Shown: positions 1 through 8,599, counted from the first letter of the stretch. The stretch: DNA of 64,000 bases from JBJYKD01 sp049310025 (GCF_049310025.1 NZ_JBJYKD010000011.1:13102-77101); one strand, 5' to 3'. The notes: generated from the letters alone by a model not told the origin. A program made the numbers and translations.

Positions 1-170
1 CGCGGCTTATGGTATTTCGGGGTTTCCCGGAATTTTTTTATCCCCGCCGCAAGAAGGGCCGCCGCTATGGGCTCGCCTTCAATGGCGGGAACTTCCCTTC
101 CATCCACTATTATGGTGGCGTCGGGTTTTCTGGTTTCATCGCCGAGAACGGGATGATGCCATACGCGCAA
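1..170 (-). CDS. (2Fe-2S)-binding protein, ferredoxin-like small subunit (partial, N-terminus)
   Basis: Only the first 56 codons are in the window; the gene runs off the left edge. It starts at a TTG (170-168) behind a GGAGGG box with a 6-base gap. The translation opens LRVWHHPVLGD, then TIIVDGREVPAIEGEPIAAA and LLAAGIKKFRETPKYHKPR. This matches the start of Fer2_4-type 2Fe-2S proteins, which are small subunits or N-terminal domains of HcnA, sarcosine-oxidase alpha or proline-dehydrogenase-like amine or amino-acid dehydrogenases. The cysteine cluster expected soon after residue 56 lies outside the window, so iron-sulfur binding is inferred from the family, not seen. Partner FAD-dependent oxidoreductase genes would be expected further left. 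Confidence 0.75.
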   Translation of the reverse strand, partial: MRVWHHPVLGDETRKPDATIIVDGREVPAIEGEPIAAALLAAGIKKFRETPKYHKP

Positions 171-826
171 TTTGCTCCCTCCAATTCTGCTCCGTTAATA
201 TACAATACAGCTCATACAAAAATCATACCAGCTCCGGCCCCTTACAAAACCGCATGCGGGATACCAGGTTTTATAAAAAATAGAACCGGCTGTTCCCCAA
301 TGTAACCGGTATCATTTAAATTTCTGTTCGGTTAAAATCGCTTTGAACGCGCCGGGTGGCGATTTGAATAAAATAAAAGTGGCAATTCTCGCCGCAGGCA
401 TGGATTTTATAAATTTTAAAAATCGATTTCTTAATTTTAGAATTTGGTGTGATTTTTTACGGTGTTTATAGGGTTACAATATTTGAATCCAGGGCCGAAT
501 CGTCAGCCATCTTCTGGAGAGGCAGGGCTATCTCTTCAGGCATTCCCTTCCTATAAGGGCGGTCTTCAAATATCCGAATTCTTGGTTCCTTTATCATCCA
601 AGTCCTTTCCGGTGAAATTCGGCCTTGCTTAAATATTCAAAAATATTCAAAAACCGGCACTTTGATTATTCTGTCGGGTTTGGCCTCTTAATAAGAATTT
701 ATCGAGCTTTGCCGTCTTCGACAGCCGCCGCTCTCAATCCCCTGCCCTGCCCGGCGGCGCCTTGCGGCCTGGCTGCTGAAAAAGACCCCTGCAGGGTACT
801 GGCAGGAGATTCCATTCATTCAGTCA
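171..826. other. intergenic stretch upstream of the left-edge gene and the blaI promoter
   Basis: Apart from the 43-codon frame at 466-597, I see no convincing gene here. The part at 300-480 is A+T-rich. The part at 700-800 is G+C-rich and non-coding in all frames I read. The 5' leader of the left-edge minus-strand gene lies just above 170. Confidence 0.5.
466..597 (-). CDS. short hypothetical protein, 43 residues
   Basis: An ATG at 597 follows an AAAGGA element. The frame reads MIKEPRIRIFEDRPYRKGMP, continues with an acidic, amphipathic stretch (EEIALPLQKMADDSALDS) and ends at TAA (466-468). Codon use looks protein-like and the composition is charged, so this may be a small gene or the remnant of a larger one. 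I do not recognise the family. It lies alone between the left-edge ferredoxin-like gene and the blaI promoter; no clear promoter was found. Confidence 0.35.
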   Translation of the reverse strand: MIKEPRIRIFEDRPYRKGMPEEIALPLQKMADDSALDSNIVTL

Positions 827-855
827 TTGACAAAAATGGATTACAATTGTAATAT
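827..855 (+). promoter_or_regulatory. sigma-A-type promoter of blaI-blaR1
   Basis: A perfect -35 TTGACA (827-832), a 17-base spacer and a near-consensus -10 TAATAT (850-855). The predicted transcription start is about 862, leaving a leader of roughly 38 bases before the blaI ATG. Confidence 0.85.
840..853. promoter_or_regulatory. BlaI-type operator 1
   Basis: A perfect palindrome, ATTACAATTGTAAT, containing the TACA/TGTA half-sites typical of BlaI/MecI operators. It covers the spacer and overlaps the -10 element, so a bound repressor would block RNA polymerase. Confidence 0.8.
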
Positions 856-865
856 AAAAATAAAC

Positions 866-878
866 TTACAATTGTAAT
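866..878. promoter_or_regulatory. BlaI-type operator 2
   Basis: A second copy of TTACAATTGTAAT, 26 bases (about 2.5 helix turns) downstream of operator 1 and just after the predicted transcription start. The ribosome-binding site GGAGGTG follows at about 884-890. Two spaced dyads are usual for BlaI/MecI autoregulation. Confidence 0.8.
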
Positions 879-899
879 CTATACGGAGGTGTTGATCAT

Positions 900-1274
900 A
901 TGAAAACATTTCCGCAGATATCCGAAGCCGAGCTGGAGGTTATGAAGGTCCTGTGGGATTTGAATTGCGCCACCAGTTCGCAGATTGCAGACAGATTGAT
1001 AAAAGTTAAAAAATGGAAGCCCAAAACCGTGCAGACCCTTATCAACCGGCTGGTCGCCAAGGGGGCCGTAAAAGCGGAAAAAAAATCAGGCAAAGCCTTC
1101 TTGTATTCACCCCTTATCGGCGAAAGCGAATTTAAGGCTCATGCCAGCAGTTCTTTTCTGCAAAAAGTATTTGACGGCTCCCTGAGCCTGATGATAGCAA
1201 GTTTTATTAAGGAAAAGAAATTGTCAAAACGGGAAATCGAAGACCTTAAAAAAATTCTGGAGGAGGACGTCTGA
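900..1274 (+). CDS. BlaI/MecI/CopY-family transcriptional repressor
   Basis: A 124-residue protein of typical BlaI/MecI length. The N-terminal winged helix (about 1-75) includes the family pattern around SEAELEVMKVLWDL, then TVQTLINRLVAKGAVKAEK. The C-terminal part is the dimerisation domain that the sensor protease inactivates in characterised systems. The ATG at 900 has a GGAGGTG site 9 bases upstream. Its two likely operators lie in its own promoter, so it should repress itself and the downstream M56 sensor (2-base gap). The trigger is unknown: no beta-lactamase or PBP2a gene lies next to it. Confidence 0.93.
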   Translation: MKTFPQISEAELEVMKVLWDLNCATSSQIADRLIKVKKWKPKTVQTLINRLVAKGAVKAEKKSGKAFLYSPLIGESEFKAHASSSFLQKVFDGSLSLMIASFIKEKKLSKREIEDLKKILEEDV

Positions 1275-1276
1275 AC

Positions 1277-3142
1277 ATGGAGGAGATTTTTAACACCGTT
1301 CTCACAACTTCCTTTCATGCTTCCATTGTGGGGCTTGTAATTGTACTTGTGAAAAGGATATTAAAAAACAAAATCAACCCCGGATGGCATTACTTAATAT
1401 GGGCTGTGCTCATACTGAAACTCCTCATCCCTTTCGCTCCTCCATCCCCGGCGAGCATTTTTAATGCCGTTTCGGTAGCAACGCAAAATGTGGATTTTGC
1501 CGGGCCCTACATAAAAGACCACCGTGAACCTCCGGCCATTACCGGCAAGGGCAAACTGCCTAATAATGCTGCGGTGAATAAAACTATAAATATAAACGCC
1601 GGTTTTTTTGAAAAGGCTAAAAGGTTAGCGGCTTATATATGGATAAGCGTCTTTGTTCTTTCGACGGCATTTGTCATTTACACAAATTTTGCATTTCGCG
1701 GGAAACTCAAAAAGAGAAAAAAAGCTGCTCCGGAATGGATATATAAGATTTTGGAAAAATGTAAACAAAAGATGGGAGTAAAGAGCGAAATTGAAATTAT
1801 CGTTCAGGACATAATAAATACTCCTTCCCTTTTTGGAATATTTAAACCCACGCTCATGATTTCTCCTGCAGTTTTAAACCTTAAAAAAGAAAATATGTCG
1901 TACATTATCCTGCACGAACTTGCTCACCTGAAGCGAAGGGACATAATGGCAAACTATCTTCTGCTTTTGTTACAGATGATGCACTGGTTCAACCCATTGA
2001 TATGGTGGTTATTTAAAATAATCCGTCAGGATATGGAAATGGCCGCCGATGAGACGGTGCTGGTTTTGCTGGAAAGCTCGGAAAGAAAAGAATATGGAAG
2101 GACGCTCATTTCCGTTCTGGAAAGTTTTAAGGCGCAAAAACCATCCTTAAAGCTTGTGGGCATGGTGGATGATGCGGGAAATATTGAAAGGAGGCTGAAG
2201 ATGATTAAAATGGCTGATTTATTCAAATATAAGCGCCGTTTATTCGTAATTACAGGCGCGATGTGCTTTGCAATACTCAGTTTCATACTTTTAACAAATC
2301 CCATGGCCAAAAATTCCTTACAGATAGGGAGTTATACTCTGGAAATTCCCGATGATTTCAGGGTAAAAACCGACACCCCGGGTTTAATTACTCAAAAAAA
2401 TACAATCTTTAAATTTACCACCGCCACCAAAATTATATCGTTTAATGAACTTGAATTTGAAAAAAACAATGTCACCGTGGGCGGTGTACAAATAATAAGC
2501 TACGAGCCCGGACAAATGCTTTTTTTGCCCAATCACTCCGAGGTAAAAAGCCGGCAAGAAATCAAGGGGTTAATTACAAAAGCCGTTCTGGTAAATCTCG
2601 ATATGACCCAGCCGGCGGCATCGAAAGATGCGTCCGTAAAAAATGAAAACCATCTGTATTTGATATTTGAAAAAGATGGAATCGCTTACGACATTTACGC
2701 CGACTCAAAATACGTCCACCAAACCCAGCTTATAAAAATTGCAAAAAGCTTCAGGCCGAGCGACAATTCGGGAGCCCTCAGGGCCGTGGAACACTTCGGA
2801 AGAAATCTGAAGAAGGTGGATAAACTGGCTCCAGAAGAAGTATGCAGAGAGCAGATAAGAGAAAACTACGGTGCGTATGTAGCACCGTCCCTGCTGGCCG
2901 AATGGATAAAAGATCCTTCGAAGGCCCCGGGCAGATATGTTTCCAGTCCCTGGCCGGATAGAATCCAAATAAAAGATATAGTAAAAATCAACAGGAATAA
3001 ATATATGGTGGATGGTGACATTGTGGAAATAACCAGCGTCCCCGATGAGGCATGGAAGACCGGAATAACCCTTACGGTTGAAAGATCCGGAAAAGATTGG
3101 TTTATTACCGGTTGGACTACTTCAAAAGGATTTGGGCGGTAA
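1277..3142 (+). CDS. BlaR1/MecR1-like M56-family membrane metallopeptidase sensor
   Basis: A 621-residue protein. The N-terminal part has several membrane segments (about 5-25, 33-52, 113-135) and a cytosolic zinc protease domain with HELAH at about residue 213, followed by the conserved KRRDIMANY and the downstream helix MAADETVL. Another membrane segment follows at about 325-342. In BlaR1 and MecR1 the external C-terminal domain is a penicillin-binding sensor with SxxK. Here the extracellular part (about 345-621) has no obvious SxxK/SxN/KTG set and looks like the diverse sensor tails of clostridial M56 proteins. By family analogy it would sense an external signal and trigger BlaI proteolysis. 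The signal is unknown. Confidence 0.88.
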   Translation: MEEIFNTVLTTSFHASIVGLVIVLVKRILKNKINPGWHYLIWAVLILKLLIPFAPPSPASIFNAVSVATQNVDFAGPYIKDHREPPAITGKGKLPNNAAVNKTININAGFFEKAKRLAAYIWISVFVLSTAFVIYTNFAFRGKLKKRKKAAPEWIYKILEKCKQKMGVKSEIEIIVQDIINTPSLFGIFKPTLMISPAVLNLKKENMSYIILHELAHLKRRDIMANYLLLLLQMMHWFNPLIWWLFKIIRQDMEMAADETVLVLLESSERKEYGRTLISVLESFKAQKPSLKLVGMVDDAGNIERRLKMIKMADLFKYKRRLFVITGAMCFAILSFILLTNPMAKNSLQIGSYTLEIPDDFRVKTDTPGLITQKNTIFKFTTATKIISFNELEFEKNNVTVGGVQIISYEPGQMLFLPNHSEVKSRQEIKGLITKAVLVNLDMTQPAASKDASVKNENHLYLIFEKDGIAYDIYADSKYVHQTQLIKIAKSFRPSDNSGALRAVEHFGRNLKKVDKLAPEEVCREQIRENYGAYVAPSLLAEWIKDPSKAPGRYVSSPWPDRIQIKDIVKINRNKYMVDGDIVEITSVPDEAWKTGITLTVERSGKDWFITGWTTSKGFGR

Positions 3143-3321
3143 AAACTTGGAACCGGGGAGCTTATTGCCTTACATTTCGATACCTTTGAATCCATAACAC
3201 AATATTTTTTGGAAGAATTTTCTTAAAAAAACTTTTTCCATAAATATCTCAATTGGTAAAAAATGGGGATTATAGAGGCCGCATTCCTCCACCATGGTAT
3301 TCTATTAGAGGACGAGATTAT

Positions 3322-3414
3322 ATGCGAGACGAAACCATTGAATGGCTCACCCAGGCAGAGTATGATATAGACACTGCACAGGTCTTGTTTGATACTGGCC
3401 GTCATCTCCGATAA
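3322..3414 (+). pseudogene. HEPN-domain protein, N-terminal fragment
   Basis: An ATG opens a 30-residue frame, MRDETIEWLTQAEYDIDTAQ then VLFDTGRHLR, ending in TAA. This is the first helix and turn of a HEPN-domain protein (W..A..D...A..L...G), but the domain stops where the second helix should begin. The missing C-terminal half occurs next door on the opposite strand (3402-3569), so the two pieces look like one gene broken by an inversion with loss of the middle. Confidence 0.6.
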
Positions 3415-3569
3415 TCTCCCATCGTTTCCAAAATGGCATTCCGGAAAACGCGGGCGAAACTATAATGAGGATACTGCTCTATCAACATTTTAAGCTCATC
3501 CGGATAACGTGTAGCCACTGCGGCAGTATTTAACCGAGTTATAAACCTTATTTGAGATTCAGACAACTT
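3402..3569 (-). pseudogene. HEPN-domain protein, C-terminal fragment
   Basis: The minus-strand frame reads KLSESQIRFITRLNTAAVAT, then RYPDELKMLIEQYPHYSFAR and a helical tail ending at TGA. The (L)N...TRYP(D/E) block followed by a YP..., helix tail is characteristic of the C-terminal half of HEPN proteins. No good start codon belongs to it (a TTG at 3566 is the nearest), and the frame runs back into the permease stop codon. It meets the plus-strand N-terminal fragment at about 3402-3414. Confidence 0.6.
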
Positions 3570-3577
3570 CGCTTCTA

Positions 3578-4690
3578 TTACTCCCGCATCACCTTATTTC
3601 TGGAGTTCATATGCTTCTGCCACGCGTGGAGCACCAGGGACGCGGCGATGACGCCGTATGCGATGAAAGCCCTGAAATACTCCCCTATCTGGGCATCTCC
3701 GAACAGGTTCTTTCCGGCAAAGGGAGAGATGATGAACAGCGTGTGGAACAAGAGCGTGCCTATAACGGCCTCGCCGATGGTGGCTCTGGTGACGGATGCA
3801 CCACCCACCAGAAGGGCTGCTATTGAAAACATGCCCACCTGCTCGTGGCTGAAATAGGTGTTCAGGGTTCCGATATTCTGCAGGAAAATAATCTGCCCCC
3901 ATGCGGCCAGGACCGTCGAGATGGAAATGGCGATAATCCTGGTCCTGTCCACATTTATTCCCGCAACCCCGGCCACATGCATATCCTGGCCCAGCGCCCT
4001 GAAATCCTGACCAAGCTTTGTTTTTATTATAAACTTTGTAAACGCACACAGTCCGGCCACAACCAGCAGTGTCGCCACGGGTACGTTAATCCCAAGGATT
4101 TCTGGTTTTATCAAATTGTCCAGGGAGTACTGAATCAGCTTGAGGTCTATGGCGTTTTTCAGGCCGACGCCGCCCTTCAAGACTATTTCAGGATTTTTTA
4201 CGGGTATGACGGTCCCTATAAATGTGAGAAAAACCAGCTGGTAGAGGCCGTTGGCAAAATAGCCGAGTATGAGGCTTGTGATCATCTCCCTGCCCTTTGT
4301 TTTGTTCAGTATGCTGCCCGTGGCACGGCCGAAAAGCAGCGCAAAAGGCGTGGAAAACACAACGGCCAGCACAAGACCCTCAAATCCCCCGATGTCCAGA
4401 AACTTTACGGTTATTAATCCTATTTGCCCCGCCATGGCGCCTATCACCAGAGCGAAGTTCAATCCCATGCCGGCTATGACGGGAATTATGAGCGACAGCA
4501 CCAGAAACAGGTTTCTGCTCAATCTCACCACCAGTTCATTTATTATGTAATTTGCTTTCAGGCCCGAGGCGTATATTCCGCCCAGACATATGACCAGAAA
4601 GAGCAGCGGCACCGCATTGTTTGTGATGGCGCCCGTAAAGTCAAACCTTTGTTTTTGCGTTTTACCGCTTATGCCGGTCTGTATGCTCAT
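3578..4690 (-). CDS. ABC transporter permease (BPD_transp_2 / CUT2-type)
   Basis: A 370-residue polytopic membrane protein with about 9-10 hydrophobic segments, in the branched-chain/ribose/nucleoside permease fold. The region around FRALGQDMHVAGVAGINVDR is the cytoplasmic coupling loop of this family. Its ATG overlaps the upstream permease stop (ATGA, 4 bases), indicating translational coupling. It is the last gene of the four-gene importer operon 8599 to 3578: binding protein, ATPase, permease, permease. It runs directly into the relic HEPN fragment, and I saw no clean terminator behind it. Confidence 0.88.
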   Translation of the reverse strand: MSIQTGISGKTQKQRFDFTGAITNNAVPLLFLVICLGGIYASGLKANYIINELVVRLSRNLFLVLSLIIPVIAGMGLNFALVIGAMAGQIGLITVKFLDIGGFEGLVLAVVFSTPFALLFGRATGSILNKTKGREMITSLILGYFANGLYQLVFLTFIGTVIPVKNPEIVLKGGVGLKNAIDLKLIQYSLDNLIKPEILGINVPVATLLVVAGLCAFTKFIIKTKLGQDFRALGQDMHVAGVAGINVDRTRIIAISISTVLAAWGQIIFLQNIGTLNTYFSHEQVGMFSIAALLVGGASVTRATIGEAVIGTLLFHTLFIISPFAGKNLFGDAQIGEYFRAFIAYGVIAASLVLHAWQKHMNSRNKVMRE

Positions 4691-5733
4691 GAATCGCTCC
4701 CTCCCGCCTTCGTCAGTGCGTACAAAATAACTCCGTTGCTCACAATAAGCCTTATGACTTCGGAGAGGTTGCCCTCGGGCATCATCTTGTTTATCACCGG
4801 CAGCGAAATAGTCAAAAGAGTCTGGAACAGCACGGTGCCTGTTACCACATTGGAGATGCTGGCTTTTTTGGCAGTGGCGCCGCCGATGAGTATGGCGGAT
4901 ATGGCCACAAAGGGCATCATCAGCGGACCGGTGTAGAGCTGAAAGAAGCCGAAGCTCTGGGCGTATACCAGAATTCCTATGCCGCCTGTGATCATTGACA
5001 GCATAGTGCCGATTATTCTCTGTCTGTCCACATTGATGCCGTTGGCCGCCGCAAATCTCGGATTGTCACCGGCCGCCATCATCGCAACTCCGGTCTTCGA
5101 TTTTAGAAACAGCCCCATCAGCAGGCATCCGAGGGCAAAAAACAGCAGGGTTCCCGTGGGCACCGGTTCCCCCAGAAGCTTAAAGGAAAGGAAGCCGTCC
5201 AGGACCTTGTGAAATTTCCCCGCCAGCGCGATGGTAGTCCTCAAGCCGCGCCCCCCTATGGCCCATATCATATCCGGATTTTTGAAAGGCAGCAGCAGCC
5301 ACCCTATGCACATCAGGGAAACGATGGAAAATCCCATATAGGTTCCCACCGTCATTTCATCGCCCTTGACTCTGTTTAAAAGAAGGCCGTAAGCGTACCC
5401 GGCAACGGCGGAAACCGGTATGGAAATTAAAACCGCCGCTATGAAAGCCGTCATACCGGTCAGCTTCAATTCGATGCTGATGCAGCCAGCCAGCAAACCG
5501 CACAATATCCCTATGGACAGCCCGAAGTTCAATCCCGTCCCTGATACGATACCTGGCACCATGGCCAGCACCAGTATGCCGTTCATACCCACCCTTACCA
5601 GCGAGTCTTTAAGGAGTCCGGGCACATTCTGTTTTTGTACGACCGCCAGGGCGCACAGCAAAGTCAGAAACATCGTAATCAATATTTTCGGGTAGTCGTA
5701 CCTGTCCGTAATTTTCTTCCACAATTCCTTCAC
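4687..5733 (-). CDS. ABC transporter permease (BPD_transp_2 / CUT2-type)
   Basis: A 348-residue membrane protein, partner of the downstream permease, with about 9 hydrophobic segments and the coupling loop AAGDNPRFAAANGINVDRQR. I place the start at a GTG (5733), 9 bases after AAGGAGG; a TTG three codons upstream sits directly against that box and is less likely. Two different permeases with one double-domain ATPase imply a heterodimeric channel, as in nucleoside (NupPQ) and similar importers. Confidence 0.87.
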   Translation of the reverse strand: MKELWKKITDRYDYPKILITMFLTLLCALAVVQKQNVPGLLKDSLVRVGMNGILVLAMVPGIVSGTGLNFGLSIGILCGLLAGCISIELKLTGMTAFIAAVLISIPVSAVAGYAYGLLLNRVKGDEMTVGTYMGFSIVSLMCIGWLLLPFKNPDMIWAIGGRGLRTTIALAGKFHKVLDGFLSFKLLGEPVPTGTLLFFALGCLLMGLFLKSKTGVAMMAAGDNPRFAAANGINVDRQRIIGTMLSMITGGIGILVYAQSFGFFQLYTGPLMMPFVAISAILIGGATAKKASISNVVTGTVLFQTLLTISLPVINKMMPEGNLSEVIRLIVSNGVILYALTKAGGSDS

Positions 5734-5749
5734 GCTACACAACCTCCTT

Positions 5750-7342
5750 CTAGCGAGAAGCGCATTCGCCGGCCATCATCAAACCGAAATCCACATCCGG
5801 ACTCGTCGGGGCCAGGATGCCCTGCAGCGTTCCGTTATAGATGACGGCAATCCTGTCGCAGATGGACCTCAATTCCCCAAGTTCACTGGAGGTCATCACA
5901 ATTGTCATGCCCAGTTCTTTATTCAATTTGACCAGGAGGTCAAGCACAAGCCTCTTGGCACCTATGTCGATGCCCCTGGTGGGTTCCGACACAAACAATA
6001 TTTTTGGCTCAAGGGTAAGGGCCCTGGCTAAGCAAACCTTCTGCTGGTTGCCCCCGCTCAGCGTCCTTGCTGGCTGGGCGGGCCCGGTACACCTTATGTC
6101 CAGGTCCTTTATCATCTTGAGAGCATGGTCTCGTATGGCCCTTTCATCCATCATCTTTAATCTTTTTATGCCGGCCAGAGGTTTTATAAATTTGTTCTGG
6201 ACCTGCATGCCTGTCATGACGATGTTCAGCTCTATGGACGTGTCAAGCAGCAATCCCACGCCCCTTCTGTCCTCGGAAACAAAAGCCAGACCTCTTTCAA
6301 TGGCCCTTCTGGGGTTGTTGAGTTCCAGCCTGTTGCCATTTATCAAGACTTCACCGGCGGCCGGGTATAATCCCATAATCCCGTTGGCTATGCCCAGTTT
6401 GCCCTGGCCCGCCAGACCGCCTATTCCCAGTATCTCCCCCTTTTTTATCTCCAGATTCAGGCCTTTTACAGCCTCGCCGGGCATATCCACGTACAGATTT
6501 TTCATGGACATAATCACTTCTTCCGCAGCATTTTTATTTTTCGCCTCATACTGAATTCTTTCTATCTTTCTCCCAACCATCAGCTGAGCGATTTTCTCCA
6601 GGGTCGCCTCGCCTCTGATCATCCGGTCCACCTGCTCGCCGTCCCTCAATACCGTAATTCTGTCTGCAACGGTAAGCACTTCGTCCAGCCGGTGGGTGAT
6701 AAACAGTATACCGATACCCCTGGAAGCCAGCCTCCGCATGGCATCCAGGAGCCTGCCGGCTTCACTTTCCGTTAAAACCGCGGTGGGCTCGTCAAATACC
6801 AGTAGCTTTATGTTCTGCTTGTCGATTTCCCTGGCTATTTCCACAAACTGCATATAACCCACGGGCAACCCGGCTACGGGGAGCCGGTCGTCCACATTCA
6901 TGCCCAATTCATTCAGCGCTCTTTGCGCGTCTGTCCTCATGGCGTCTATGTCCAGAAATTTCAGGGCCGGCCCGAATATTCTGCTTATGATGTTGTTCCT
7001 GGTTATTTCTCTGTTGAGTTTAATATTCTCCGTTATGTTAAAACCCGGAAGCAGCATGAATTCCTGGTGCACCATGCCTATACCCAGGTCCATGGCGTCT
7101 TTCGGAGATTTTATATCCACGGTTTTTCCGTCAAATATAATTTCTCCGCCGAATCCTCCCGTACTGTTTATGACGGGCATTCCAAATATGATGTTCATTA
7201 ATGTGGTTTTGCCCGCTCCGTTTTCCCCCACCAGTGCGTGGATTTCTCCGGCTCTCACCGTCATGCTGACGCCTTTTAAAACTCTATTGCCAAAGAACTC
7301 CTTCTCAATATTCCTCATTTCAAGGATGTTCTTTGCCTCCAT
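5750..7342 (-). CDS. ABC transporter ATP-binding protein, double domain (RbsA/NupO-type)
   Basis: 530 residues with two ABC domains. The first has Walker A GENGAGKTTLMN (about residue 40), Walker B LLVFDEPTAVL and an H-loop (FITHRLDEV). The second has a degenerate Walker A (GGLAGQGKLGIANG) but an intact signature, LSGGNQQKVCLARAL. That asymmetry is normal for CUT2/BMP-type ATPases. The ATG at 7342 follows GGAGGATGGCCG. The gene is separated from the upstream binding-protein gene by a strong hairpin, which may lower its expression relative to that gene. Confidence 0.92.
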   Translation of the reverse strand: MEAKNILEMRNIEKEFFGNRVLKGVSMTVRAGEIHALVGENGAGKTTLMNIIFGMPVINSTGGFGGEIIFDGKTVDIKSPKDAMDLGIGMVHQEFMLLPGFNITENIKLNREITRNNIISRIFGPALKFLDIDAMRTDAQRALNELGMNVDDRLPVAGLPVGYMQFVEIAREIDKQNIKLLVFDEPTAVLTESEAGRLLDAMRRLASRGIGILFITHRLDEVLTVADRITVLRDGEQVDRMIRGEATLEKIAQLMVGRKIERIQYEAKNKNAAEEVIMSMKNLYVDMPGEAVKGLNLEIKKGEILGIGGLAGQGKLGIANGIMGLYPAAGEVLINGNRLELNNPRRAIERGLAFVSEDRRGVGLLLDTSIELNIVMTGMQVQNKFIKPLAGIKRLKMMDERAIRDHALKMIKDLDIRCTGPAQPARTLSGGNQQKVCLARALTLEPKILFVSEPTRGIDIGAKRLVLDLLVKLNKELGMTIVMTSSELGELRSICDRIAVIYNGTLQGILAPTSPDVDFGLMMAGECASR

Positions 7343-7389
7343 CGGCCATCCTCCTTGCCGCAAGTTGAGTCCGCCGCGTGCCACGTACA

Positions 7390-7416
7390 AAGGGTTGCCG
7401 CGTCGCGGCAACCCTT
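7390..7416 (-). terminator. intercistronic hairpin after the binding-protein gene
   Basis: A 12-base perfect stem (arms 7390-7401 and 7405-7416, core GGGTTGCCGC/GCGGCAACCC) with a 3-base loop, located 20 bases after the DUF3798 gene stop. There is no long T-run on the minus strand, so partial termination or mRNA 3'-end protection is more likely than full termination. This fits an operon that needs excess binding protein. Confidence 0.7.
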
Positions 7417-7435
7417 CAGCACCCCTATACGGCAG

Positions 7436-8599
7436 TTAGAATGTTATGAAGTCGCTAAGTATCATATAGAAGTTGTCATACTTAACATCGTTTCCGTCTT
7501 TATCCTTGCCCGTGTAGGTATTAAATGTTATTTTATATCCGCCGGCAATTTCCGACAATATTTTTTTCAATGCATCAGCATCGTTTTTGCTTGTAATCTT
7601 GCCTTCGCACCACTGCTTTGCGTATTCGACGCCGGCCTCGACTTCCATCATTGCCAGCGGTACCGGCCATGTGGAGAACCTCCCGGTGCCGCCCTTTTCG
7701 GCTATCTCGGCTTTAATCTGCTCAATCAGGTAATCTACATCCCCTTCGTGGCCCTTAACATCAATGCCAAGTGCTCCGGGATACCCGTGGTACGGGCTCG
7801 GACAGCACTGCTGGGCGAAAATGGCGCCCGTTTCAAGACACGCTTTGATAAGCGGCTCCTGCATGGCACAGTTGGTGCTGAAAAAGTTGGTATCCTTTCC
7901 GTATTCCTGGACCTTCCTCGGGACATCTTCCAGTATGAACTGCTGTGCTCCGGGCACTCCGGCGTCCCCCGTCGGATCCGGCGCCGTGGCGTCGACGAAT
8001 TTTATGCCAAGCTTTTCACATTCGGACTTGAATATTTCCCTTCTCTGGGCAAGCAGCGGGTACGACATGTGTCTCGGGAATGAATAATGCACAAAGGTAG
8101 TAGCCCCCATTTTCCTGGCCTGGGCCGGGATGGTATACCCCATCGCCAGCTCGTCGCCCTGCATAACAATATCGGCTTTTTTGGCGATCATGTCCGGGTC
8201 TTCGCCCGGAGTGCCGGCTATAAGCAGCACGTCGGGCCGCGCTTCCCTGACCTTTTCAAAGGCCGCGCATGCTCCGGGTATGGCCTGGACCATGACCAGC
8301 GCTTTTACATCGGGATCCGAAACCAGCGACAGAGCATTGGCGATAACCGTTTCCTGTTCTTTTGTAAAGTTGTCGGGATACGTCTGCGTAACAACTATAT
8401 CGGGATACTTCTTTGCCATTTTTTCAGCAGCCCTGAATTCCTCTTCATTTTGAGAAACGGTGCTGGTGTAAACGGCGATTTTAAATTTCTTTCCATCCGA
8501 CCGTCCGGCCGACCCATCATCCGTGCCCGGCGATGGCCTGCCGCAGGATGCAAGCCCGAAAACCATTAAAACCATCAGAAAAGCCAGTACTTTTTTCAT
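7436..8599 (-). CDS. DUF3798-family substrate-binding lipoprotein of an ABC importer
   Basis: 387 residues. The N-terminal signal MKKVLAFLMVLMVFGLASCG has a lipobox (LASC), so the mature protein should be a membrane-anchored lipoprotein. The body resembles periplasmic-binding-protein type 1 folds (FKIAVYTSTVSQNEEEFRAA near residue 40; VTQTYP; ALVMVQAIPG) and matches my memory of DUF3798. The ATG at 8599 follows GGGAGGA. It heads the operon with ATPase and two permeases. The substrate cannot be inferred from sequence: sugar, nucleoside and autoinducer-like ligands are all used by related folds. Confidence 0.82.
   Translation of the reverse strand: MKKVLAFLMVLMVFGLASCGRPSPGTDDGSAGRSDGKKFKIAVYTSTVSQNEEEFRAAEKMAKKYPDIVVTQTYPDNFTKEQETVIANALSLVSDPDVKALVMVQAIPGACAAFEKVREARPDVLLIAGTPGEDPDMIAKKADIVMQGDELAMGYTIPAQARKMGATTFVHYSFPRHMSYPLLAQRREIFKSECEKLGIKFVDATAPDPTGDAGVPGAQQFILEDVPRKVQEYGKDTNFFSTNCAMQEPLIKACLETGAIFAQQCCPSPYHGYPGALGIDVKGHEGDVDYLIEQIKAEIAEKGGTGRFSTWPVPLAMMEVEAGVEYAKQWCEGKITSKNDADALKKILSEIAGGYKITFNTYTGKDKDGNDVKYDNFYMILSDFITF

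Noticed and set aside
9..305. 98-codon plus-strand frame at the left edge
   Set aside because: It is antisense to the ferredoxin-like gene at 1-170 and has no ribosome-binding site or domain-like sequence.
3594..4550. Several plus- and minus-strand frames of 70-190 codons across the permease genes
   Set aside because: They lie in other frames of clearly coding permease sequence and have unusual composition.
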